Part shown: positions 35,939 to 44,940 of the stretch, in pieces
How positions within the stretch are numbered: position 1 is the first letter of the stretch
How the letters are laid out: each line of letters begins with the position of its first letter
Source of the DNA: Mesorhizobium sp. WSM4311
Lineage (GTDB): Bacteria; Pseudomonadota; Alphaproteobacteria; Rhizobiales; Rhizobiaceae
DNA: 64,000 nucleotides
NCBI RefSeq assembly: GCF_002295115.1
Contig: NZ_NSFV01000003.1
Coordinates: 62,001-126,000 of the forward strand
Direction of reading: 5' to 3'
The notes under the pieces: model-generated
The model's input: the letters and a program-made list of their open reading frames with translations, nothing else
Told to the model about the DNA's origin: nothing
Database searches by the model: none
Translations under genes and position numbers: made by a program

Positions 35939-36045
35939 TTTCCGCCGGGGTTCGCGGGGCTTTTGCATGCGGCCACAAGAAGCCAGACTGCGAGGGGCGG
36001 ATCGCCGAAATCGTCAAACGTGAATTCTTCTGAGGTGCCGACATT

Positions 36046-37017
36046 ATGAGCAGCAATTTCTTCCAGCCGGTCGATGCCTCGGCCGTTCCCCGTTTTGCCG
36101 GGCTCTCGACCTTCATGCGGCTGCCGGCGGTGGCGAGCGCCGAAGGGCTCGATATCGCGCTCGTCGGCATACCGTGGGATGGCGGCACGACCAACCGCGC
36201 CGGCGCACGGCACGGCCCCCGCGAGATCCGCAACCAGTCGAGCCTGATGCGGCGCGCCCACCATGTGTCGGGCATCGAACCGTTTAGCATTGCCAATGTC
36301 GCTGATGTCGGCGACCTCTCGGTCAATCCGATCAACCTGATGGACGGGTTGAAGCGCATCGAGGACGGCGTCGCTGCGATCGTGGCGGCAGGCGCCATTC
36401 CGCTCGCCGCCGGCGGCGATCATCTGACGACTTTGCCGGTGCTGCGAGCCGTCGCCAAGGATTGTCCGGTGGGCATGATCCATTTCGATGCGCATTCCGA
36501 CACCAATGACCGTTATTTCGGCGACAATCCCTACACGCACGGCACGCCGTTCCGCCGCGCCATCGAAGAGGAACTGCTCGATCCCAAACGGGTCGTGCAG
36601 ATCGGCATTCGCGGCTCGATCTATGAGCCCGGCGAGCATGACTGGGCGGTCGCCCAGGGCATTCGCATCATCTACATGGAGGAGTTCGTCCTTCGCGGCG
36701 CGGCCAGCGTCATGGAAGAAGCGTGCGCCATCGCCGGAACCGGCCCGACTTATGTGACCTTCGACATCGACTGCATCGACCCGTCGATGGCGCCGGGAAC
36801 AGGCACGCCCGAGCTCGGCGGCTTCACCACCCGAGAGGCGCAGGAAATGGTCCGTCTACTCGACGGATTGCACATTGTCGGCGCCGATGTCGTGGAAGTG
36901 GCGCCGCCATTCGATCTCGGCAGCATGACGGCGCTGGCGGGTGCGACGATGATGTTCGAATTGCTGTGCGTGCTGGCGAAGTCGGTCCATGAAGCGAGAA
37001 CGCGCAAGATCAGGTGA
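36046..37017 (+). CDS. speB: Agmatinase / ureohydrolase
   Basis: 323 residues of the arginase fold. Manganese ligands are in AAGGDH, HFDAHSDTND and FDIDCIDPSMAPGTGTPE. IPWDGGTTNRAGARHGP gives the N-terminal signature. Agmatinase makes putrescine and urea from agmatine. Related guanidinobutyrase or guanidinopropionase activity cannot be excluded from motifs. It follows the HD gene by about 100 bases on the same strand. Confidence 0.9.
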   Translation: MSSNFFQPVDASAVPRFAGLSTFMRLPAVASAEGLDIALVGIPWDGGTTNRAGARHGPREIRNQSSLMRRAHHVSGIEPFSIANVADVGDLSVNPINLMDGLKRIEDGVAAIVAAGAIPLAAGGDHLTTLPVLRAVAKDCPVGMIHFDAHSDTNDRYFGDNPYTHGTPFRRAIEEELLDPKRVVQIGIRGSIYEPGEHDWAVAQGIRIIYMEEFVLRGAASVMEEACAIAGTGPTYVTFDIDCIDPSMAPGTGTPELGGFTTREAQEMVRLLDGLHIVGADVVEVAPPFDLGSMTALAGATMMFELLCVLAKSVHEARTRKIR

Positions 37018-37147
37018 AGGCGCTTATGGCCGATGCCATTGCCGCGAGGATGGGCAGCCCCGCCGCCACCGACAGCCCGTTGAGAACGATCCCTGCAGGT
37101 CAAGGGCGCGATTGTCGTTGGAACGCGCCTGCCCACCGGCAGACCGC

Positions 37148-37915
37148 TCAAAGCGGATATTCAGCATAAAACTCCAGCACGCGTTTCTTGAAGGTTTTGT
37201 CCCCGACCGCCAGCATATGGTCCCTGCCCTCGATGTGGAAAGCCCTGGCGTTCGGCATCAGGGCGGCGAGTTCGTCTGGCGAGCCGCCAATGTCGTCCGT
37301 GGTGCCGACTGCGACCAGCGTCGGCTGGGCGATGCGGGCAATATCATCCTCGCTCAGCAACTCCCGCGATGTGGCGATGCAGGCGGCAAGCGCCCGGCGA
37401 TCGCTGCGGGTCTGGTCGGCGAAAGCGCGGAAAGAGCGGCCGCGCGGATGGGTGGTCGTGGCCGGATCGTCGACAAGCAGGGCGTCGGCAATCGGATCCC
37501 AATCGCCGACGCCATCGATCATGCCGATGCCGAGGCCGCCAAAGACCAGCGTCGCCACCTTGTCCGGATCCGACAGAGCCAGAAACGCCGCGATGCGAGC
37601 GCCCATCGAATAGCCCATGACATGGGCCCGTTCGATGCCGAGATGATCGAGCAAGGCTGCGGCATCCGAGGCCATTTTCGCCGGCGTATAGTCAGCCTCG
37701 TCATAGCTCTTCGATGACGAGCCATGGCCGCGATTGTCGAAGGCGATGGCGCGATACCCGGCATCGTTGAGCGTCTTGAACCAGCCGGGCGACACCCAGT
37801 TGACGTAGTGGCTCGAGGCGAAGCCGTGGATCATGAGCACGGGATCACCCTGCCCCGATGCCGGTTGGCGGTCGAGGAAGGCAAGATCGAACCGGTCATG
37901 AGAGAAGAACTGCAT
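37148..37915 (-). CDS. Alpha/beta-hydrolase
   Basis: 255 residues. It has the oxyanion His-Gly (MIHGFASSHYVNW), the nucleophile elbow HVMGYSMGARIA (Ser in GYSMG), Asp in GTTDDIGGS and the final His in EGRDHMLAVG. The start at 37915 has GAGGTGGGG about 8 bases upstream. A start at 37963 would overlap the upstream DUF192 gene. The substrate is unknown. It lies 19 bases after DUF192 on the same strand and is probably co-transcribed. Confidence 0.9.
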   Translation of the reverse strand: MQFFSHDRFDLAFLDRQPASGQGDPVLMIHGFASSHYVNWVSPGWFKTLNDAGYRAIAFDNRGHGSSSKSYDEADYTPAKMASDAAALLDHLGIERAHVMGYSMGARIAAFLALSDPDKVATLVFGGLGIGMIDGVGDWDPIADALLVDDPATTTHPRGRSFRAFADQTRSDRRALAACIATSRELLSEDDIARIAQPTLVAVGTTDDIGGSPDELAALMPNARAFHIEGRDHMLAVGDKTFKKRVLEFYAEYPL

Positions 37916-37934
37916 CGGCTGCCCCACCTCGCGT

Positions 37935-38495
37935 TCAGCCGCCGCCGTTGGGTGCGTCACCATTGTCCGGCGGTGGCATGCCAGGCCCGGATACGGTGCC
38001 AATTGCCGGGTGGCGCAAGAGGTCGCCATACCCGATGCCGTATTTGGCGGCGGCGCCGGCCTTGAGCTCGAGCACGAAGCGCACGGGCACGCCGGGCGAA
38101 ATGATGGCCTGGGATTGCGGCTCGCCATGTTTGACGGCCCGGATCTTGCCATCCTGGCCGACAAAGATCAGGTCCAGCGGCATCGGCGTGTTCTGCATCC
38201 AGAAACTGACCTGTTGCTGTATCTCGAAGACAAACAGCATGCCGTGATCGTCCGCCATGTCCTGGCGATACATCAAGCCGGCCTCGCGCTCCGCGTCGTT
38301 GTCGGCGATTTCGATCGAGAAGGAGCGATTCCCATCTTTCGTCACCACGACCAGCGGCGTCGGGTCGACCGGAAGGATCATCGCCCGACTGTCGGCCGAG
38401 GTCGGCCGTTCCGAATAGAAGAAAGCGCCTGAGGCCACGATCACGGCCGCAATGGCGCAAAAAACGCCCGCCGTCAGCCAGTTCCTGCGAGTCAT
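37935..38495 (-). CDS. DUF192 exported protein
   Basis: 186 residues. It has an N-terminal hydrophobic anchor or signal (WLTAGVFCAIAAVIVASGAFF). The DUF192 domain has EREAGLMYRQDMADDHGMLF, QQVSFWMQNTPMPLDLIFV and the C-terminal FVLELKAGAAAKYGIGYGD. Archaeal and bacterial members have a small beta-barrel of unknown role. The tail is a Pro/Gly run. The upstream cold-shock gene is 24 bases away on the same strand, so these three genes may be one unit. Confidence 0.9.
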   Translation of the reverse strand: MTRRNWLTAGVFCAIAAVIVASGAFFYSERPTSADSRAMILPVDPTPLVVVTKDGNRSFSIEIADNDAEREAGLMYRQDMADDHGMLFVFEIQQQVSFWMQNTPMPLDLIFVGQDGKIRAVKHGEPQSQAIISPGVPVRFVLELKAGAAAKYGIGYGDLLRHPAIGTVSGPGMPPPDNGDAPNGGG

Positions 38496-38519
38496 CCACG
38501 ATCCTCTGCCGAAATCGTC

Positions 38520-39116
38520 CTAGTGCGAAACCGGCAAGGTGCCCATATCGGGGTGAATTTCGGCGGCCATAAGGCCTTTATCACCGCGGCCGAAACGGAC
38601 AAGCACGACCTGCCCCGGCCGAAGCTCGGTGATGCCATAGCGGCGCAAGGTCTCCATATGGACGAAAATGTCCTCGGTGCCTTCGCCGCGCGTCAGGAAG
38701 CCGAAGCCCTTGGTGCGGTTGAACCACTTGACCAAAGCGCGTTCGAGTCCGCTCTCCGGCGTCACCGCGACATGGGTGCGCTGTTCCTGCATTTCGGCGG
38801 GATGGACGGCGGTGGTGACATCCATGGAAAGCACGCGAAAGGCCTGCAGCCCGCGATCGCCCTGCTTGACAAGGCAGACCACGCGCGCGCCCTCCAGGGC
38901 AGTCTGGAAACCGTCGCGTCGAAGGCATGCCACATGGAGGAGGATATCGCCCGAGACACCGTCATCGGGTAGGATGAACCCATAACCCTTGGCCACATCG
39001 AACCACTTGATGGCGCCGGCAATTTCGGTCAGGTCGGCGGCGTCGCCGCCTTCGTCGCGCTTCAAGGCGTCGCCAAGGGTTCCGGCCCGCCCCGTCAAAG
39101 AGGCCTTTTCCCCCAT
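38520..39116 (-). CDS. Double cold-shock-domain protein
   Basis: 198 residues with two cold-shock domains: [21 protein letters not shown] (first, about residues 30-95) and [17 protein letters not shown] (second, about 130-195). RNP1-like KGYGFI and KGFGFL motifs would bind single-stranded nucleic acid. The joining segment is about 30 residues. Double-CSD proteins occur in Rhizobiales; single-CSD Csp proteins are 70 residues. The start at 39116 has a GGGGGC run upstream. It may be an RNA chaperone. Confidence 0.93.
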   Translation of the reverse strand: MGEKASLTGRAGTLGDALKRDEGGDAADLTEIAGAIKWFDVAKGYGFILPDDGVSGDILLHVACLRRDGFQTALEGARVVCLVKQGDRGLQAFRVLSMDVTTAVHPAEMQEQRTHVAVTPESGLERALVKWFNRTKGFGFLTRGEGTEDIFVHMETLRRYGITELRPGQVVLVRFGRGDKGLMAAEIHPDMGTLPVSH

Positions 39117-39332
39117 AAGAATGCCCCCTTTTTTCAAGAACACCGCAACTGATTCTTGACACCAGATTAACACCGCGGCTTCCGGTGTGTGCAAGACCTT
39201 CCCTGCCTTTTTTCACGGTTCATTGCGGGAATACCGGATTTGTTCTTTGCCGGCATCGCCGGCCGCGGGAGATTGCCCTTTCGCCGGGCCGACCCTATGT
39301 TGCGCCGCATCCCAACAGATCGAGGAAAACTC

Positions 39333-39773
39333 ATGCGCTATCTGCACACCATGGTCCGCGTCGCCGACGTCGATGCCTCGCTCGATTTCTACTGCAACAA
39401 GCTCGGGCTGAAGGAGGTCCGCCGCTACGAAAACGAGCAGGGCCGCTTCACGCTGATCTTCCTCGCCGCCTCCGAAGATGAGCAGAGCGGCATCAACGAC
39501 AAGGCGCCGCTGATTGAACTCACCTACAACTGGGATCCGGAAGACTACAAGGGCGGACGCAATTTCGGCCACCTCGCCTATGAGGTCGATGACATCTACG
39601 CCACCTGCCAGCATCTGATGGACAATGGCGTCACCATCAACCGGCCGCCGCGCGACGGCAACATGGCATTCATAAGGTCGCCGGACGGCATTTCGATCGA
39701 GCTTCTGCAGAAGGGCCCGGCGAAAGCCAAGGCCGAACCCTGGGCTTCGATGGCCAACACGGGAAGCTGGTAG
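39333..39773 (+). CDS. gloA: Lactoylglutathione lyase (glyoxalase I)
   Basis: 146 residues, one VOC domain pair. It converts the methylglyoxal-glutathione adduct to lactoylglutathione. Motifs: [20 protein letters not shown] (metal His), ELTYNW (Glu), [14 protein letters not shown] (His) and [11 protein letters not shown] (Glu). GAGGAAAACTC precedes the ATG at 39333. It is divergent from the cold-shock gene. Confidence 0.94.
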   Translation: MRYLHTMVRVADVDASLDFYCNKLGLKEVRRYENEQGRFTLIFLAASEDEQSGINDKAPLIELTYNWDPEDYKGGRNFGHLAYEVDDIYATCQHLMDNGVTINRPPRDGNMAFIRSPDGISIELLQKGPAKAKAEPWASMANTGSW

Positions 39774-39917
39774 GCGCTGGCCTGGCACCGGGCGGAAGTT
39801 GCCCGGCCGCCTTTGGCGTTTTTCACGAAGGCACCTATCTACCCGAACATGGCGCCAGCCTGACAGGTCTGGCGCCATGTCAAGCAATGGGCGCCTGCCC
39901 TTCCGGAGAGTTCACTC

Positions 39918-40211
39918 ATGCCGACCAGCCGTGCCGATGTCCCCACCGAACATGCCAGCCGCTATCTGCAGCAACTGTGCAAGCACTGGGCACACAAATT
40001 TCCCGTCGAATTCGATCCCACCCATGGCACGATCGATCTGTCGCTCGGCCGTACTGTCATGGATGCGGACACGGCAGCGTTGCACATCGTGGTGTCAACC
40101 GACGAAGCGGGATCGCTCGAGCGCCTGGAAAGTGTCGTGGCCGACCACATCAAGCGCTTTGCCTTCCGCGAAGAACTGACTTTCGACTGGAAGCCGGCGA
40201 CGGCAGCGTAG
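39918..40211 (+). CDS. DUF2218 protein
   Basis: 97 residues, the normal length. The pattern SRYLQQLCKHWAHKFPVEFDPTHG, then a short beta segment, then ESVVADHIKRFAFREEL is typical. In other bacteria, DUF2218 genes often sit near siderophore or iron-uptake genes, but none is seen here. CCGGAGAG lies about 10 bases before the ATG. Confidence 0.88.
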   Translation: MPTSRADVPTEHASRYLQQLCKHWAHKFPVEFDPTHGTIDLSLGRTVMDADTAALHIVVSTDEAGSLERLESVVADHIKRFAFREELTFDWKPATAA

Positions 40212-40223
40212 GTGTTTGTTTGA

Positions 40224-40264
40224 GCACGATCCTGAAAACCGGCACCCACTTTTCGGGGTCATGC
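40224..40264. repeat. Dispersed imperfect palindrome (rhizobial intergenic repeat)
   Basis: GCACGATCCTGAAAACCGG and CCACTTTTCGGGGTCATGC form an imperfect 19-base dyad around CAC (14 of 19 positions pair). I recognise this CGAAAAGTGG-type palindrome as one scattered between genes in rhizobial genomes. Its right arm supplies the stop codon of the DUF1697 gene. Only one copy was noticed in this window. Confidence 0.6.
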
Positions 40265-40816
40265 TTTCCCGCCGGCCCGGCCGCCCATCTCCAGCAGCGC
40301 CAGCACCGAGCGCCAGTTGCGCGCGGTGCCCGGCACCTTCAGAACACGCGGAATGAGGTTGGCGAAGACTGACTTGCCGAGCCCGTCCGGCGCGCTGAGG
40401 TAGAGCACGTCTCGCTTGACTTCGAAGCGCTCGGGGCCGGTGCATTTTTCAGCCAGCCGCGCCACCTCTTCGGCGGTCGGCTCACGCTCCAGCGCATAGG
40501 CGTGGAGCTTGGTGTGATCGGCGGCCGCTTCCGGATAGGGATTTTCGCTCACCAGCCGATCCAACCAGGAGAGATCGCGCACCATGATGCGCGAATGAAA
40601 ACCCCATTTCTTCTCGAACGCCGCTTCGATTTGTCTGGTCAGCGCGGCGGCGTCGCCTTTGCCGGCCCGGAACACGACATTGCCGCTCTGCACATAGGTG
40701 CCGACGCCGGAAAAGCCGAGATCCTCGAAGAACGAGCGCAGCTCCGCCATCTTGACGATGCGGTTGCCGCCGACATTGATGCCGGAAAACAGGGCGATGA
40801 AGACCTTTGCGCTCAT
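40259..40816 (-). CDS. DUF1697 protein
   Basis: 185 residues. Family marks: FIALFSGINVGGNRIVKMAEL, VGTYVQSGNVVF and FHSRIMVRDLSWLDRLV, with C-terminal TARNWRSVLALLEM. The function is unknown. The start overlaps the ilvA stop (ATGA), so it is translationally coupled to ilvA. The stop codon lies within the palindromic repeat at 40224-40264, which may have replaced the original 3' end. Confidence 0.92.
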   Translation of the reverse strand: MSAKVFIALFSGINVGGNRIVKMAELRSFFEDLGFSGVGTYVQSGNVVFRAGKGDAAALTRQIEAAFEKKWGFHSRIMVRDLSWLDRLVSENPYPEAAADHTKLHAYALEREPTAEEVARLAEKCTGPERFEVKRDVLYLSAPDGLGKSVFANLIPRVLKVPGTARNWRSVLALLEMGGRAGGKA

Positions 40817-42069
40817 ATGATGAAGCCCGCCAATGTCTCGTTGTCGGTGATGTCCTGATACTGGACGCCCTCGGCCCCGAAATTTGCCTTCAGCAGGTCG
40901 AAATTGCGACGGTCCTTGGTTTCGATGCCGATCAGCACCGAGCCGAAATTGCGCGCCGACTTCTTCAGATACTCGAAGCGCGCAATATCGTCGTCCGGAC
41001 CCAGCATTTCGAGGAAGTCGCGCAGCGCGCCCGGCCGCTGCGGGAAGCGGATGATGAAGTATTTCTTCAGGCCTTCGAAGCGCAACGCTCGTTCCTTGAC
41101 ATCCGGCAGCCGCTCGAAATCGAAGTTGCCGCCCGAAACCACGGCGACAATGGTCTTGCCGCGGATCTCTTTCCTGGAAAAATCCTTCAACGCATCGATG
41201 GCCAACGCGCCGGCCGGTTCGAGCACGACGCCTTCGACATTGAGCATCTCGATCATGGTCGCGCAGAGCCGGTTTTCCGGGATCAGCCGCACCGTATCGG
41301 CGGCGAATTCCTTGAGATACCGCAAGGGTTCGCGGCCGATCTCGGCCACCGCCGCGCCATCGACGAAGTTGTCGACCTTGGCGAGCTTCAGCCGTTTTCC
41401 CGCCGCGAGGGTGTCATGCAGGCTCGGCGCGCCGGCCGGTTCGCAAAAGACGAAACGCGCCTCCCGGCCTTGGTCGGCGAAATAATGCGTGACGCCGGCG
41501 GCGAGCCCGCCACCGCCGACCGGCAGCATGATGATGTCGGGCATGCGCGCACCCGGCATCTGGTCCGCGATCTCATAGGCGACCGTCGCCTGACCCTCGA
41601 TAATGTCCTTGTGGTCGAAGGGGGGCACCATGTGAGCGCCGGAGCTTTCGGTGAATTCGAAAGCGGCGCGATAGCAGTCGTCGAAAAAGTCGCCGACCAG
41701 CCTGATCTCGACGAAATCGCCGCCGAACAACCTGGTCTTGTCGATTTTCTGCTGCGGCGTCGTCACCGGCATGAACACCACGCCCTTTTTGCCGAAATGG
41801 CGGCAGACGAAGGCAAAACCCTGGGCATGGTTGCCGGCCGACGCGCAGACGAACAGTTCGGCCTGGTTGCCGGCGGCAAGCGCCTTGCGGAAGAAATTGA
41901 AGGCGCCACGGATCTTGTAGGAGCGCACCGGGCTCAGATCCTCGCGCTTCAGCAGCACCCGGGCGCCGGTCTTCTTCGACAAATAGTCGTTTTCCTGCAG
42001 CGGCGTTTCCGGAAAGATCTGGCGGATCGCAGCGGCCGCGGCGGCAACGCGGGAGGAGAAACTGTTCAT
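40813..42069 (-). CDS. ilvA: Threonine ammonia-lyase (short form)
   Basis: 418 residues. It deaminates threonine to 2-oxobutyrate for isoleucine synthesis. The PLP Lys is in VRSYKIRGAFNF, followed by ASAGNHAQGFA and the Gly-rich phosphate loop VGGGGLAAG. The C-terminal ACT-like domain (RFPQRPGALRDFLEML) is a single copy, as in the shorter IlvA type. The start at 42069 (MNSFSSRVAAA) is preferred; a 49-residue longer frame lacks conserved sequence. DUF1697 follows with overlap. Confidence 0.95.
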   Translation of the reverse strand: MNSFSSRVAAAAAAIRQIFPETPLQENDYLSKKTGARVLLKREDLSPVRSYKIRGAFNFFRKALAAGNQAELFVCASAGNHAQGFAFVCRHFGKKGVVFMPVTTPQQKIDKTRLFGGDFVEIRLVGDFFDDCYRAAFEFTESSGAHMVPPFDHKDIIEGQATVAYEIADQMPGARMPDIIMLPVGGGGLAAGVTHYFADQGREARFVFCEPAGAPSLHDTLAAGKRLKLAKVDNFVDGAAVAEIGREPLRYLKEFAADTVRLIPENRLCATMIEMLNVEGVVLEPAGALAIDALKDFSRKEIRGKTIVAVVSGGNFDFERLPDVKERALRFEGLKKYFIIRFPQRPGALRDFLEMLGPDDDIARFEYLKKSARNFGSVLIGIETKDRRNFDLLKANFGAEGVQYQDITDNETLAGFII

Positions 42070-42501
42070 CGGGAAGCCACCTTGTGCCGCATGTCCGCGC
42101 GGACCCTTGTCATCGACATGGCCGCGCAGCGTGTGTTTATTGCACACTGATCTCTCACAGCCGATCCTGCCTATGGCATATCCGGCCCCGCAACGCCATT
42201 GTCCGGTCGTTCGCAACTCTCTTCAGGCGAAATTCGTATAATATTCGCAAGCACTTGTACCCATTTGCTCATGCCGTTATATCGACTGGTCGCGAAATCG
42301 AAGCGACGCGAGCCTTCGCGGCCGACGCATCCGGCATCCGCCTCGAGCTGGAGGTGGCTGCCCTTTTCCCGGCTTTTTTCCTCCGCCACCTTGGCTTTCG
42401 GGCAACAGTCCGATGGTCGTAGCCAAGCGCTGACCACATTTCGGCTGGACACGACTTAGTTCTGCCGCACTCTCCCTGTCCGGGAGGTGTCGCGGGGGTA
42501 G
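42070..42501. other. 432-base divergent region between ilvA and the lipoprotein hydrolases
   Basis: No coding frame looks real. An AT-rich spot at 42227-42248 has GCGAA ... TTCGC flanks around TATAAT, which could be a plus-strand -10 box or an operator. The rest is GC-rich and featureless. Promoters for both flanking genes are expected here. Confidence 0.45.
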
Positions 42502-43608
42502 ATGGGCCTTTTGGCCGGAGTGGAAATTTCAGGCGTGCCTTTGAAGAAGATCGTTACTGTTTGTCTCGCCTTGCTCGTCGCCGGCTGCGCCGGCCCGCAA
42601 ACGCAGGAATTGCTTGGCAGCGCCATCGTCGCCGCGCCGGTGACGGATATCGCCGGCAACCACTCGATCTTCATCACCACGACGCGCAAGAAATCCGACG
42701 ATCCCAACAAGGTTTTCGATGGCGAGCGCTCGGCGACGCTGAACTATGCCCGCGTCAACGTCACCGTTCCGGGGATCCACACGACCGGCCAGATCGAACG
42801 GCGCTCCCGCGGTAAGTCGGATGACCCGGCCAAATATTTCATGGCCTCCGAGGTTGTCGGCTACGACACACAGCCGAAATTCTCCAGCGCGCTCAACGCC
42901 GATATCGCGGCGCGCGGCGGCCGCGTCATGGTCTTCGTGCATGGCTACAACACCGGTTTCGACGACGCGGTCTACCGTCTCACCCAGATCGTCCACGATT
43001 CCGGCTATCCGGGCACGCCGATGCTGTTTTCCTGGGCATCGGGCGCCAAGACCACCGACTATGTCTATGACAGGGAAAGTGCCAGCGCCGCACGTGACCA
43101 GCTCGAAGTGACATTGCGCATGCTGCAGCAGTCCGGTGCGCGCCGCATCGACATTGTCGCGCATTCGATGGGAACCTGGGTGACCATGGAAACCCTGCGC
43201 CAGATGGCCATCAGCGGCGACCGCGACCTTGGCGGCAAGCTCGGCGACGTGGTGCTGGCCTCGCCGGACATCGATGTCGACGTGTTCAAGAGCCAGATGC
43301 GCCGCTATGGCAAGCCCGACAAGCCGTTCATCCTCCTGTTGTCCGACGACGACCGCGCGCTGAGGCTTTCCGGCCTGATCGCCGGTTCACGGCCACGCGT
43401 CGGCGACTACAAGGATGCTGCCGATCTTGCCTCCTACGGCGTGACGGTGGTCGATCTCTCCAAGGTCAAGGGCAGCGACAGCTTCAACCATACGAAATTC
43501 GCCGACAATCCGGCCTTGGTGAAGATGATCGGCCAGCGGCTGCGCGAAGATGACGGTTTTGCCAGCGACAGGGACGTGACCGACCGCGTCAGCCTGCTCG
43601 GGCAGTAG
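42502..43608 (+). CDS. Lipoprotein alpha/beta-hydrolase (COG4782/DUF900 type), copy 1
   Basis: 368 residues. The N-terminus has a lipobox (LLVAGC), so the protein is probably a membrane lipoprotein. The hydrolase core has VMVFVHGYNTGFDDAVYRL (oxyanion region), VAHSMGTWVTME (Ser nucleophile), SPDIDVDVFKSQM and a late Asp. The start is 42502 (ATG after GGGGGTAG) or a GTG at 42535 that would give a more typical short signal. It is a close paralogue of the next gene; many blocks match almost word for word. The substrate is unknown. Confidence 0.88.
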   Translation: MGLLAGVEISGVPLKKIVTVCLALLVAGCAGPQTQELLGSAIVAAPVTDIAGNHSIFITTTRKKSDDPNKVFDGERSATLNYARVNVTVPGIHTTGQIERRSRGKSDDPAKYFMASEVVGYDTQPKFSSALNADIAARGGRVMVFVHGYNTGFDDAVYRLTQIVHDSGYPGTPMLFSWASGAKTTDYVYDRESASAARDQLEVTLRMLQQSGARRIDIVAHSMGTWVTMETLRQMAISGDRDLGGKLGDVVLASPDIDVDVFKSQMRRYGKPDKPFILLLSDDDRALRLSGLIAGSRPRVGDYKDAADLASYGVTVVDLSKVKGSDSFNHTKFADNPALVKMIGQRLREDDGFASDRDVTDRVSLLGQ

Positions 43609-43750
43609 ATGCGGCGGCGCGAATTTCGCCGTGCCTGTTCACCATTCACGAGGTATCGGGCCACTTTGAACTGGACCGCGCCGGTCTCTGGCTCTATCGC
43701 AATAGCGGTGACGTCATGCTTTTGACGTCCCCCTTCATGGGAGCCGGCGC

Positions 43751-44914
43751 TTGAGCTTGCGCTTGAACAGTTTCGTCCTCGCGTTGACGCTCGCCCTTGC
43801 CGGCTGTGCCGGCCAGAACACGCATGATCTGCTCAACAAGACGAATGTGTCGGTGCCAGCCTCCGACATCGCGGCCACGCACGAAATTTTCGTCGCTACA
43901 ACCCGCCAGCAGGCGACCAAGGATCCGCGGCAGGTGTTCGACGGCGATCGCTCGTTGACCACCAGCTACGCCCGTGTCGACGTCACCGTGCCGAAGGTCC
44001 ACCAGATCGGCGCCATCGAGCGGGCCAAGGGCTCGGCCAACTCGATCCCGGCAAAGCAATTCACCGCCACCAATGTCGTCCACTATGGCGATGCCTCGCA
44101 ATTCGCCAAGGCGGTCGGCGCCAACATTGCCGTGCGCGGGGATCGCGCACTGGTGTTCGTGCACGGCTTCAACAATGGCTTCGACGACGGCATTTACCGG
44201 CTGACGCAGATCGCCCACGACACGAAATATCCCGGCACGCCGGTGCTGTTCTCATGGGCGTCGAGCGCCAAGACGACGGGCTATATCTACGACAAGGACA
44301 GCGCCAGCGCCGCCCGCGACGATCTCGAGGCGACGCTCAGAATGCTCGCCAAGACACGGGTCAAGAGCATCGACATCATCGCCCATTCGATGGGAACCTG
44401 GCTGACCATGGAGGCGCTGCGCCAGCTCGCCATCACCGGCGACCGCGATCTCGGCGGCAAACTCGGCTATGTCGTGCTGGCGTCGCCCGACATCGATGTC
44501 GACGTGTTCAAAAAGCAGATGATCCGATACGGCAAGCCGGACAAGCCGTTTGCCGTGCTGCTGTCCGGCGATGACCGTGCGCTCAAATTGTCTTCACTTA
44601 TCTCCGGCGACAAGCCGCGTGTCGGCGACTATGGCAATGCGGCCGATCTCGCCAGCTATGGCGTGTCGGTGGTCGACCTGACCAAAATCAAGGGCGGCGA
44701 CGGTGGCCTCAACCACGCGAAATTCGCCGACAATCCCATCCTGGTGCAGTTGCTCGGCGATCGCCTGCGCACCCCTGCTGGCCTGGCCTCCGACGAACCC
44801 GATCCGGCGCAGCTCAACAATCTCGGCCAAGGCCTCGGCAAGGCCGTCGGTTCGGTCGCCGAGGTCGTCATAACCACGCCGTTCAAGGTGCTGACCATCG
44901 TCACCGGCGGGTGA
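43751..44914 (+). CDS. Lipoprotein alpha/beta-hydrolase (COG4782/DUF900 type), copy 2
   Basis: 387 residues. The TTG start at 43751 has GGGAGCC upstream and gives a signal ending in the lipobox LALAGC. It shares with copy 1 LVFVHGFNNGFDDGIYRLTQ, FSWASSAKTTGYIYDKDSA, IAHSMGTWLTMEALRQLA and SPDIDVDVFKKQM. It has an extra C-terminal segment (about 25 residues, GQGLGKAVGSVAEVVI) that copy 1 lacks. The two genes are 142 bases apart on one strand and clearly arose by tandem duplication. Confidence 0.88.
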   Translation: MSLRLNSFVLALTLALAGCAGQNTHDLLNKTNVSVPASDIAATHEIFVATTRQQATKDPRQVFDGDRSLTTSYARVDVTVPKVHQIGAIERAKGSANSIPAKQFTATNVVHYGDASQFAKAVGANIAVRGDRALVFVHGFNNGFDDGIYRLTQIAHDTKYPGTPVLFSWASSAKTTGYIYDKDSASAARDDLEATLRMLAKTRVKSIDIIAHSMGTWLTMEALRQLAITGDRDLGGKLGYVVLASPDIDVDVFKKQMIRYGKPDKPFAVLLSGDDRALKLSSLISGDKPRVGDYGNAADLASYGVSVVDLTKIKGGDGGLNHAKFADNPILVQLLGDRLRTPAGLASDEPDPAQLNNLGQGLGKAVGSVAEVVITTPFKVLTIVTGG

Positions 44915-44940
44915 GCCAATCACCCGCGTCGGAGGTTGGT

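Noticed and set aside
37018..37147. Hydrophobic 31-codon minus-strand frame between speB and the hydrolase, possible gene remnant
   Set aside because: Too short, interrupted upstream by a stop, and no recognisable homologue.
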